From the NCBI GenBank assembly GCA_036654795.1, contig JAVVRI010000082.1:1-14073 (forward strand): a DNA stretch of 14,073 nt, given 5' to 3'. This DNA comes from JAVVRI01 sp036654795. GTDB taxonomy: Bacteria; Bacteroidota; Bacteroidia; Bacteroidales; Tannerellaceae. Shown piece by piece: positions 7,710 through 14,073 of this stretch; position 1 is the stretch's first letter; every line of letters starts with the position of its first letter. The notes below the pieces were generated by a model. The model was not told where the DNA came from, ran no database searches, and worked only from the letters and a program-made list of their open reading frames with translations. Position numbers and translations under genes: made by a program.

Positions 7710-8008
7710 ACGCAGCGCAAAGCAGTGAAGGAGGTCACGATGGACTTCTCTGATTCAATGTACGCCATAGTCAAAGAAGCATTTCCCAACGCATCTATCG
7801 TCATAGACTGCTTTCATATGATCAAACGTCTCTGTGACGGATTGGACGAGATGCGCATGCGCTTCAAGCGCAAGGCTGGTACAGAGACGAGAAAAGAAGA
7901 ACGTGAATTCAACCGGAAGAAGGCAAGCCGGAAGAAGGCAAGGGCGTACTACCGGAAGATGCACCCAAGGAAGAGAGGCGAAAAACGGGGAAGGCCAAAG
8001 TTACGTTC
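7710..8008 (+). mobile_element. ISL3-family transposase remnant, truncated at both ends
   Basis: The translation from about 7710 carries features of the DDE domain of ISL3 (IS204/IS1001/IS1096/IS1165) transposases: VTMDFSDSMYAIVKEAFPNA with the first catalytic Asp, and VIDCFHMIKRLCDGLDEMR with the second. A basic Arg/Lys-rich stretch of the same family follows. The upstream zinc-finger/HTH part and the downstream catalytic Glu are absent. The reading frame enters directly from the stop region of the nucleosidase gene and ends where the second glycosyltransferase repeat begins. I see no terminal inverted repeats or 8-bp target duplication, so it cannot move by itself. It probably marks the rearrangement that produced the neighbouring duplication. 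Confidence 0.8.
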
Positions 8009-8246
8009 AAATCTTGTTTTAGCTTTCATCTCCGGCCAAGCATTCTATTCGATATTACTTGTTTTACAAATACTTTTCTATCTGATAGCTTGGATAGGAT
8101 ACAAAATGGAACAGCGACAAATACATAACAAACTCCTTTTCGTACCCTATTATTTTATGTTCATGAACATAAATGTGATGCGGGGAGTTCTATATATAGC
8201 GGCAAATAAAGGTAACGGAGCATGGGATAAGGCAAAAAGAGCTTAA
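7725..8246 (+). pseudogene. Chimeric ORF: ISL3 transposase fragment fused in frame to glycosyltransferase C-terminus
   Basis: An open frame of 173 codons (GTG at 7725; ATG at 7740 is an alternative start) joins two unrelated pieces. Residues 1-94 are ISL3 transposase sequence with Asp7 and Asp28 of the DDE site. Residue 95 spans the junction at 8008/8009, and residues 96-172 repeat the membrane tail of the upstream GT2 protein in the same reading frame as in that gene. The last residue and stop (GCT TAA) come from the flank. The product would be a very basic soluble segment followed by about two membrane helices, with neither transposase nor transferase activity. I class it as a by-product of rearrangement. 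The conserved frame is a one-in-three chance, so it is not itself proof of function. No dedicated promoter is evident. Confidence 0.75.
8009..8240 (+). repeat. 232-bp perfect direct repeat, copy 2 (orphan 3' end of the GT2 gene)
   Basis: Identical to 6738-6969 in all 232 bases. It follows the ISL3 remnant directly and is followed by GCTTAA, so it still ends as an in-frame coding tail. Recombination between the copies would delete 1,271 bp containing the nucleosidase gene and transposase remnant, and would leave an intact glycosyltransferase gene ending KRA. Confidence 0.97.
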
Positions 8247-8305
8247 ATACGGATTAAACACATTCAATTTAGTGAGAAATAAGCTAAACAATGCAACTTA
8301 ATTAA

Positions 8306-8313
8306 TATATTTG
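8306..8313 (+). promoter_or_regulatory. Bacteroidetes-type -7 box upstream of the hybrid signalling gene
   Basis: TATATTTG is a full match to TAnnTTTG and is followed by GC, as is common for such promoters. It lies 40 bp before the ATG at 8354, predicting a start near 8320 and a leader of about 34 nt. No good -33 TTG is seen 19-21 bp upstream. It lies outside the repeat, so the signalling gene should be expressed independently of the duplication. Confidence 0.45.
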
Positions 8314-8353
8314 CAGGTAAAATACGAATGAATATCAAGGTAAACTATAAAGT

Positions 8354-9478
8354 ATGAATAATCTTGCATCAGAATACTCAGTATTAATTGTAGATGACGT
8401 TCCGACCAACGTCATGCTTGTACATGCTATACTCAAGAAAGAGGGATATACGCTCCTTTCTACCGATAGTGGCGCAAAGGCTATACGCATTGCCCAAGAA
8501 AAGCATCCCAATCTAATTCTACTTGACATTATGATGCCGGAAATGGATGGATACGAAGTATTACAACACCTGAAAAGCAATCCGGACACCAATAACATAC
8601 CGGTAATTATCATGTCTGCACTAAGCGACATGCAAAGTATTGTAAAAGGATACCAACTAGGTGCCACAGAATACGTAACCAAACCGTTTCAACGAGAAGA
8701 ATTGGTTAAGCGCATCGCTCATCGATATGAGCTATACAGCATCAACCAGATCAAACAAGAACTGGAGAACACAATTGAATCACGCGACACACTCTATTCC
8801 GTGATCGCCCACGATCTCCGTTCCCCGCTTGGTTCACTTAAAATGATGAACAACGCCATCCTGATGATGGTAGACAAAGATAAGGTAGGAGACGAAACCT
8901 ACCAGATGTTGAAAATGATGAATAAGACCTCTGAAGAGATCTTCCTCTTACTTGACAATCTGCTTAAATGGGCAAAGAACCGACTGAACAAACAGCAAGT
9001 CTATAAACAGCAAATCGATGTCAATAGCATTATTTGCAGCACGGCTGAGATATACATGCCAATGGCTTCGCAAAAAGGACTGACCATCTCGCTTGACAAT
9101 ATGAATAAAGAGTTGACAGCTACGGTGGATATTGAAATGCTGAAGACAATCATACGTAATCTGATCTCGAACGCAATCAAATTTAGCTTCAAGGAAGGTT
9201 CAATCAGCGTTGCATCACGGACAGAAGCCGATAGTTTTATTGTCAGCGTAAAAGACTGCGGTAAGGGAATAAAGAAAGAAGATCAGTGCAAACTGCTCAA
9301 CCAAAACACTCACTTTACCACATACGGAACAAACAACGAGAAGGGCTCCGGCTTAGGCTTAATGCTCTGTAAGGACTTTGTCGAGCTACACGGTGGAAAG
9401 CTCTGGTTCGAGTCGGAAGAAGACAAAGGGACAACCTTCTTCTTCTCCATGAATATAAACGACGAAGAGAAGCATTAA
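8354..9478 (+). CDS. Hybrid response regulator-histidine kinase (REC-HisKA-HATPase)
   Basis: This 374-residue protein has no signal peptide or membrane helix and is expected to be cytoplasmic. The N-terminal receiver domain (about 9-125) has the acidic pair Asp14/Asp15, phospho-acceptor Asp58 (LLDIMMPEMDG), Ser88 and Lys110 (TKPF). A short helical linker (125-145) leads to a HisKA domain with the H-box VIAHDLRSPLG (His153). The HATPase_c domain follows, with N-box NLISNAIKFS (269-278), G1 DCGKGI (301-306) and G2 GSGLGL (331-336). All catalytic residues look intact. The receiver comes first and there is no sensor or DNA-binding domain. It therefore probably takes phosphate or a signal from a partner kinase and modulates its own kinase activity or a phosphorelay. 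No partner regulator is adjacent. The gene meets the O-acylation operon tail to tail with a 4-bp overlap. Confidence 0.92.
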   Translation: MNNLASEYSVLIVDDVPTNVMLVHAILKKEGYTLLSTDSGAKAIRIAQEKHPNLILLDIMMPEMDGYEVLQHLKSNPDTNNIPVIIMSALSDMQSIVKGYQLGATEYVTKPFQREELVKRIAHRYELYSINQIKQELENTIESRDTLYSVIAHDLRSPLGSLKMMNNAILMMVDKDKVGDETYQMLKMMNKTSEEIFLLLDNLLKWAKNRLNKQQVYKQQIDVNSIICSTAEIYMPMASQKGLTISLDNMNKELTATVDIEMLKTIIRNLISNAIKFSFKEGSISVASRTEADSFIVSVKDCGKGIKKEDQCKLLNQNTHFTTYGTNNEKGSGLGLMLCKDFVELHGGKLWFESEEDKGTTFFFSMNINDEEKH

Positions 9479-11073
9479 AACTGGAAGTAGATAAAAGGCT
9501 GCACCCCGGCACTCTTAAACTGTACTACGATAAAAACACCTATCGCAAGTAGTAATGCTTGAACGAGTAGTGGCGAGCGAGTAACAAGCCCCTGCATCAC
9601 ATCCTCCATACGTCTAGGCATAAAGTGGAGGGTGTAGCCAATCACCATCAAGGTAAACACGCCTTTATATCCTGTGACAAATTGCAAGAATACTTCCGGA
9701 TGAAAATTCGTAAAGATCTGCTTGAGCACCTCCCCTACCGTCTCTATTGAGTCTGCACGAAAGAATATCCATCCAAAACAGACGAGATGAAAAGTTAGCA
9801 ATACGCCGCCCACACGTCGCCAAAGGTTCATCTCCTGCCCTTGTTGCTTGAATGAAGCAAAGTGCCCCATTATGAATTTATGTGCCGCTAGCGCTAAACC
9901 ATGAATTGCGCCCCAAAGAATAAAACTCACCGATGCTCCATGCCACAAGCCACCCAGCAACATGGTAATAAACAAATTGATATACGTACGCACCTTCCCC
10001 TTCCGATTTCCACCGAGCGAAATATAAAGATAGTCCTTCAACCATGAGGAGAGCGAGATGTGCCAACGCCGCCAAAACTCCGTAATCGATGCCGACTGAT
10101 AAGGGGAATCGAAGTTGATATTGAACCGGAAACCCAACAAGAGCGCTATGCCTATCGCCATATCCGAATAGCCAGAGAAGTCACAATAGATCTGCAACGC
10201 ATAGCCATAAACCCCCATCAGATTCTCCACACCTGTATAAAGTAGCGGCGCATCGAAGATACGGTCTACAAAATTGAGACTGATATAATCCGAAATAACC
10301 GACTTTTTAAACAGCCCGCAAAGCACCAAAAACAGACCTTCGCCAAACTGCTCGCGCGTTACGATAGGTGTTTTATACATCTGCGGAATGAAGTCGCGCG
10401 CACGAACAATCGGCCCCGCCACTAATTGCGGAAAGAAAGAGACGTAAAATACATAATCGACCCAACGTTTAAGCGGTGTGATTCGCCGGCGATAGACATC
10501 AATCACATAGCTAAGACTCTGAAAGGTAAAGAATGAGATGCCTACCGGAAGAAAGATATCCATCGGCTGATAGGTAACGCTCTGCATACTTGTATTTCCC
10601 AACTGATAGCCCAGCTCACGAGAAAGGGAGGAAAAAAGGTCGAGCACAAAGTTAAAGTACTTGAAGTAACCAAGCATTCCCAAGTTGACGCATAGGCTTA
10701 GCAGGACAAGCAACTTACGCCCAACCAGCGTGTAACTACGATTGATGCCCTGCGCGATGCAGTAATCGGACGTTGCCGTAAACAACAACAGCAGAAACCA
10801 AACTCCGCTACTTTTATAGTAGAAGTAAAGCGAAAACAACGTAATATACACAATCCGTGCCAACGTATGTTTTCTTAACGACATATAGATCATCAGAAAG
10901 CCGATGAATAGGAAAAAGAACAGCCCGCTACTAAAGAGAATCGGTGCGTTCTGATGATAAACAAACACCTCTCCCAGCTTGCTGAGCGAGAACGGCCATT
11001 CCCACGAAGAGGGGGCAGCAACTTGTGTGTTGACTAGTATATTGGTAAAATGTTCTATCGTGTTATACATCAT
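9475..11073 (-). CDS. MBOAT-family membrane O-acyltransferase (AlgI type)
   Basis: This 532-residue polytopic protein of the membrane-bound O-acyltransferase family carries features of the AlgI/DltB branch. These are FLPVGISFFTFQSLSYVIDV (174-193), the VAGPIVRARDF stretch (218-228), CDFSGYSDMAIG (297-308), NFDSPYQSASITEFWRRWH (320-338), SLGGNRKG (352-359) and GLWHGAS (375-381). The last contains the invariant active-site His378, and His338 is the second conserved His. AlgI-type proteins pass acyl groups, usually acetyl, from a cytoplasmic donor across the membrane to an extracytoplasmic SGNH-type partner or polymer. The start is ATGATG (11073 or 11070), directly adjoining the stop of the upstream SGNH gene, so translation is probably coupled. 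The 3' end overlaps the opposite signalling gene by 4 bp, leaving no intergenic terminator. The acceptor glycan is unknown; capsule, O-glycan or peptidoglycan are candidates. Confidence 0.9.
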   Translation of the reverse strand: MMYNTIEHFTNILVNTQVAAPSSWEWPFSLSKLGEVFVYHQNAPILFSSGLFFFLFIGFLMIYMSLRKHTLARIVYITLFSLYFYYKSSGVWFLLLLFTATSDYCIAQGINRSYTLVGRKLLVLLSLCVNLGMLGYFKYFNFVLDLFSSLSRELGYQLGNTSMQSVTYQPMDIFLPVGISFFTFQSLSYVIDVYRRRITPLKRWVDYVFYVSFFPQLVAGPIVRARDFIPQMYKTPIVTREQFGEGLFLVLCGLFKKSVISDYISLNFVDRIFDAPLLYTGVENLMGVYGYALQIYCDFSGYSDMAIGIALLLGFRFNINFDSPYQSASITEFWRRWHISLSSWLKDYLYISLGGNRKGKVRTYINLFITMLLGGLWHGASVSFILWGAIHGLALAAHKFIMGHFASFKQQGQEMNLWRRVGGVLLTFHLVCFGWIFFRADSIETVGEVLKQIFTNFHPEVFLQFVTGYKGVFTLMVIGYTLHFMPRRMEDVMQGLVTRSPLLVQALLLAIGVFIVVQFKSAGVQPFIYFQF

Positions 11074-12453
11074 TTAATAGGCTTCGTTAGGTAAACTCAT
11101 CTTCTTTTCTTTCAACCGCATCAGCGCCCGATAGAGCAATACGCCCTGTTCCTGATAACCCTCTTTCGAGAAATGTACCCGGTCTCTAGCCATCAACTGG
11201 GCTGCGTACCACTTTTTGCAGGAATTTACCCCACCAGTAGCAGTAAACAGATCCCAACAAGCAATGCCGTCCCGCGCAGCCAACTCGGTAATGGCTCTGG
11301 CGGCGCATTGTATGTTTTCATTGCGCACATAAGTACGCTTCTTACGGACGTAGATACGCTTATAACACTCCGGAGGTGTGGTCAGCATGAGCGCAGTATG
11401 CGGCATCTCCCGCTTCACGAGTGTTAGAAAAGCACGTATCTGACCAGAGAACTCGACCGCGCTAAAACGCCGACCGAAGGTTTCGTTCGTTCCTAAAGAG
11501 ATAATAAGGAGCGATGGTTTTAGCAACGCCAATTGGCGCACATAGGCTTCGTCTGTATAATTCACAAACATCGCCCCATTTACAGCAACTGAGTGATAGA
11601 GGATTCCCGGCTGCCCATTCGTCAGGCTAAATCCGTAGTAACGGTTCGTAAAAGCAGTAGAAGGAAGCAGGGAGTCGGTACCCGCTTTGCGGCGAGTACT
11701 ATGTAGTTGCAAGCTATCCGTACGGTAATCGATGCGGAAAGTGTCGGTAAGCAATCCCGGCACTACGGCAGACTGTGCCCGAAACAGATGCACCTGCTGT
11801 TTGTTTACGCCTGCGGGAAGCAGAGGCATAGATGTAGAACTGCGATAAAGCACCGCTTGGTTAAAAGAATAACCAGCTCCATTTCGGGGAGTAATCGTTA
11901 GATCAAGATTGACAACGGGAGAAGCCGTCTGAAGACCAATACCGCCCGGACCGATAGGGCATTTCTGCACTCTTTGTATGCAACGACCAGCAATCCATCC
12001 TTTGGCAGAAGAAGCGATCATGTAATCGTCCGGCTCATTACTTCTACCCAATTTGTGCGGGGAGAGCCAGCCACGTCCGGCCGAACCGAACTGCTCATGC
12101 AGCAAGCGCATAATGCGACCGCTATAATGTCCGGCCTGTATATGCGAATCGCCCAAGTGAACGATGCTGATCACCGTATCTTTTCCGGCACGAAGCGAAT
12201 CGAGCGCAGCAAAAAAGGGCGCTAAGGACTGTGCCCCGTCGGTCGCAACACAAAGCGAATCAATCGCAAAAGGCAACGAGCAGCAAGCCGTATCTGCCGG
12301 CCAAATGCGTTCAGCAGATAGATCTTCGTCCGTACACACCGTTGCCGACTGTTCCTTTCGGGCAGCAAAATGAATACTGACCAGCAGAACCGTCAGGCTC
12401 ACCGTCAGCGCCATGCGCAACCAATCAATAAACCGCTTTTTCCGCTTTGTCAT
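11074..12453 (-). CDS. Membrane-anchored SGNH-hydrolase family protein A (putative acyl transferase/esterase)
   Basis: This 459-residue protein has a basic N-terminus and a single membrane helix (about 11-30), which places the rest outside the cytoplasm. SGNH blocks are VHLGDSHIQ (98-106, nucleophile Ser103), a Gly in VNGA (291-294), SLGTNE (319-324, Asn323) and DRVHFS (424-429, Asp424 and His427), so the catalytic set is complete. About 220 residues separate blocks I and III, far more than in a simple SGNH fold. The insert (about 150-300) has the alternating pattern of a beta-rich domain. CWDLFTATGGVNS (399-411) is shared in pattern with the neighbouring paralogue. By analogy with AlgJ/AlgX or PatB partners of MBOAT proteins, it may place or remove O-acetyl groups on a glycan. 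It overlaps the upstream gene by 29 bp and directly abuts the MBOAT gene. Confidence 0.82.
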   Translation of the reverse strand: MTKRKKRFIDWLRMALTVSLTVLLVSIHFAARKEQSATVCTDEDLSAERIWPADTACCSLPFAIDSLCVATDGAQSLAPFFAALDSLRAGKDTVISIVHLGDSHIQAGHYSGRIMRLLHEQFGSAGRGWLSPHKLGRSNEPDDYMIASSAKGWIAGRCIQRVQKCPIGPGGIGLQTASPVVNLDLTITPRNGAGYSFNQAVLYRSSTSMPLLPAGVNKQQVHLFRAQSAVVPGLLTDTFRIDYRTDSLQLHSTRRKAGTDSLLPSTAFTNRYYGFSLTNGQPGILYHSVAVNGAMFVNYTDEAYVRQLALLKPSLLIISLGTNETFGRRFSAVEFSGQIRAFLTLVKREMPHTALMLTTPPECYKRIYVRKKRTYVRNENIQCAARAITELAARDGIACWDLFTATGGVNSCKKWYAAQLMARDRVHFSKEGYQEQGVLLYRALMRLKEKKMSLPNEAY

Positions 12454-13873
12454 AGAATTCTTTTTCTAATAATATTGCTTTGAGCAAAGCTGCCGCAACC
12501 TCACGTCCGCCCCGAAAGCTCAAATGTGTATAATCTTTGCTTGCCCAATTGTTCGCGACAAAACGTACCATGCTGTTCTCTCCGCCCATCGCTCCGAATA
12601 CATTCCAGAAGGGAATGCCGACTTGCCGAGCCGATTGGCGTTGAGCGTGGAGCAAGGCCAGTACGGCAGGCATCGTCTCGAACTCGCCCTCATCTTGATG
12701 GCTACGATCAGACACACCCAGCAGCAAGATGTCCGCCATCGGAAAGCAGCGCTGCACGTGCTGCACAACCCGTACCATTCGTTCGCGATACCAGTTGTAT
12801 TGCAGGACGCTGTCGCTAACCACATTGAGACCATATTGCAGAATGATCAGGTCGTAAGGACGAATCCGCCCCAGCGCTTCGCAATCCGGCTGGCTAAGCC
12901 GCTCCATCATCAATCCCGAATTACCACGTATCGAGAAGTTATCTATCACCACCCCACTGTTATCCTCCAAAGCAACGCCCAATGCCTGAAACCCTTTGGC
13001 TTGGGTAAAAGTCAGCGAGCCCTCTGTAAAGGAGCCGTTCTGTTCGAACTGCGTAATCGTTGTAGTGGCGGGAAGCGCATGGATGACAGTGTCCGGCAGA
13101 CCGTTATAGTTCAAGTGCAAACTTGTCTCCTTATTGTTGGTGTAGAGAAACTTCAGAGAGGAAACGGTCTGCAAGCGGGGATAACGATTTACGTTCTTAA
13201 AGTTCACCGTTGCCCGCTCCTGTGCAGCCTCAAACAGCATGCCGGGAAGGGTATAGAGATGCGTTCTGTCCGTCAACATGGAATGGATGGTCCATCCTTG
13301 CGAACGCTGCTCTATCGTTGTGCGAAACTGCGAAGCGGCAGAGGCAATCGGCACAAAACCAACCCCACGTCCACCAAACTGCTTCTGCATTCCGGCGCGA
13401 AAGTCAGCCACCAGAATATCCCCTTCAATAAACGAATCGCCCAGAAAAGCCACTCGAACGGGGCGCTTCAAGGTCTGAACTGCATTCAGTGCCGCGAAAA
13501 ACCGCTTCAACCCCGTATGTCCGGGGGAATAGTCTTCAATACGTGTACCAAGGGAATCGGCGCCTTGTTCGGCATACATCGCCCGATAGAGCGAGTCGCG
13601 CAAGGCAAGAGACACAGAGTCGATGCCACGAGCTTGTACCAGCGAATCGCGCAAGGCGGCAGAGTCGACAAGGGATGTTTCGGCTTCGGCCAGCAACTGT
13701 AACCGGAGCGAATCAAGAGACGATGCAGATTCGACGCGAATATCCGAAAGCAAGTCTACCCTCTTGATCTTGTATCCAAACAATTGGTCGGGCAAGAAGT
13801 ATAATACGAAACAGAATGCCATCGTAAGCAACAGTAACAAAAGCAACCGGGCAAAATAGTTATCTTTACTCAT
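12425..13873 (-). CDS. Membrane-anchored SGNH-hydrolase family protein B (putative acyl transferase/esterase)
   Basis: An in-frame TAG directly precedes the ATG, which fixes the start of this 482-residue protein. A membrane helix (about 8-28) is followed by a Ser/Asp/Leu-rich linker (about 48-110) with recurring DSL units, then an SGNH domain. Visible blocks are VAFLGDSFIEGD (141-152, Ser147), a Gly-Asn in IRGNSG (315-320), LQYGLN (345-350, Asn350) and DYTHLS (447-452, Asp447 and His450), so the catalytic residues are present. As in protein A, about 200 residues of probable beta-rich sequence lie between blocks I and III. FWNVFGAMGGENS (422-434) matches the pattern of protein A, so the two are diverged paralogues. 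It is the first gene of the MBOAT operon, with a promoter box 25 bp upstream. The protein should act outside the cytoplasmic membrane on an esterified glycan, but transfer versus hydrolysis cannot be decided. Confidence 0.82.
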   Translation of the reverse strand: MSKDNYFARLLLLLLLTMAFCFVLYFLPDQLFGYKIKRVDLLSDIRVESASSLDSLRLQLLAEAETSLVDSAALRDSLVQARGIDSVSLALRDSLYRAMYAEQGADSLGTRIEDYSPGHTGLKRFFAALNAVQTLKRPVRVAFLGDSFIEGDILVADFRAGMQKQFGGRGVGFVPIASAASQFRTTIEQRSQGWTIHSMLTDRTHLYTLPGMLFEAAQERATVNFKNVNRYPRLQTVSSLKFLYTNNKETSLHLNYNGLPDTVIHALPATTTITQFEQNGSFTEGSLTFTQAKGFQALGVALEDNSGVVIDNFSIRGNSGLMMERLSQPDCEALGRIRPYDLIILQYGLNVVSDSVLQYNWYRERMVRVVQHVQRCFPMADILLLGVSDRSHQDEGEFETMPAVLALLHAQRQSARQVGIPFWNVFGAMGGENSMVRFVANNWASKDYTHLSFRGGREVAAALLKAILLEKEFYDKAEKAVY

Positions 13874-13897
13874 CTAACATTTTTCAATTCAAGGGCG

Positions 13898-13927
13898 CAA
13901 AGATAACGATAATATTCTGAACACGAA
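13898..13927 (-). promoter_or_regulatory. Predicted promoter of the SGNH-SGNH-MBOAT operon
   Basis: On the minus strand 13905-13898 reads TATCTTTG, a full match to the TAnnTTTG -7 consensus, followed by CGCCC. A TTCG (13927-13924), one base off TTTG, lies 18 bp upstream as a weak -33. Transcription near 13892 would give a leader of only about 20 nt before the ATG at 13873. The rest of 13928-14073 shows no convincing gene. Confidence 0.5.
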
Positions 13928-14073
13928 GCATCCGGTTAAGGCAACCGTACCAAAATTAAGTTTAAAGCTTAAAAACAGATGGTTTGAATCTTGTAAGTCA
14001 TTCGTCCGAACTATTTAGTACTTTCGATGCCAATAGTTCGTTCAAAGCATTACTCTCATTATGCATTTGAGCC

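Noticed and set aside
6738..8240. Composite transposon or integron-like cassette explanation of the direct repeats
   Set aside because: The repeats are part of a glycosyltransferase coding sequence, not an insertion sequence. No transposon ends, target duplications, integrase gene or attachment-site-like palindromes were seen at the repeat borders.
12524..13702. Long plus-strand open frame (392 codons) opposite SGNH protein B
   Set aside because: It lies wholly antisense to a gene with clear membrane anchor and SGNH motifs. Its translation has no recognisable domain and is the kind of low-quality, basic sequence expected of a GC-richer antisense shadow.
14027..14073. Possible start of a plus-strand gene (MPIVRSKHYSHYAFE) running off the right edge
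   Set aside because: Only 15 codons are visible, no family is recognised, and the nearest -7-like sequence (TACTTTCG) would leave almost no leader. Unsupported without more sequence.
13998..14073. Possible C-terminal 24 codons of a minus-strand gene entering from the right edge
   Set aside because: The frame is open from the edge to a TGA at 13998, but 24 codons without a stop is not unusual and nothing in the peptide is recognisable.

Overview
The window looks like chromosomal DNA of a Bacteroidales bacterium (Bacteroides/Parabacteroides type). I infer this from the protein families, from start codons without Shine-Dalgarno sequences but with A/T-rich leaders, and from promoter boxes of the Bacteroidetes type (-7 TAnnTTTG, sometimes with a -33 TTG). 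No RNA genes or CRISPR array were seen. It is an accessory region devoted mainly to making and modifying surface polysaccharide.

Layout from left to right. (1) Positions 1-53 hold the 5' end of a minus-strand AAA-ATPase-like gene cut by the window edge. (2) Positions 130-5569, minus strand, are a four-gene glycan operon. In transcription order it holds a membrane-anchored GT2 glycosyltransferase, a UDP-glucuronate decarboxylase (UDP-xylose synthesis), an asparagine-synthetase-like enzyme without the glutaminase cysteine, and a Wzx-type flippase whose start overlaps the preceding stop by ATGA. (3) A 218-bp divergent control region (5570-5787) carries promoter-like boxes for both directions and a 12-unit triplet repeat in the leftward leader. 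(4) On the plus strand follow a second membrane GT2 glycosyltransferase (5788-6978), a lipoprotein of the MTA/SAH-nucleosidase superfamily (7006-7701), and a remnant of an ISL3-family transposase fused in frame to a second copy of the last 77 or so codons of the glycosyltransferase. (5) A promoter-like box precedes a cytoplasmic REC-HisKA-HATPase hybrid signalling protein (8354-9478). (6) On the minus strand, 9475-13873 is a compact three-gene O-acylation operon: two membrane-anchored SGNH-hydrolase paralogues and an AlgI-type MBOAT acyltransferase. It overlaps the signalling gene tail to tail by 4 bp.

The most unusual structure is a perfect 232-bp direct repeat (6738-6969 and 8009-8240). It brackets the nucleosidase gene and the transposase remnant. 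Removing one 1,271-bp repeat unit would leave a complete glycosyltransferase gene followed directly by the signalling-gene promoter, so the unit looks like a recent insertion by recombination at the 3' end of the glycosyltransferase.

As a working model, the glycosyltransferases, UXS and amidotransferase-like enzyme build a decorated, possibly xylose-containing lipid-linked glycan. Wzx flips it, and the MBOAT/SGNH set esterifies an envelope glycan outside the cytoplasm. The link between the two operons is inferred from proximity only. No polymerase (Wzy), chain-length regulator (Wzz) or export gene (Wza) lies in the window.
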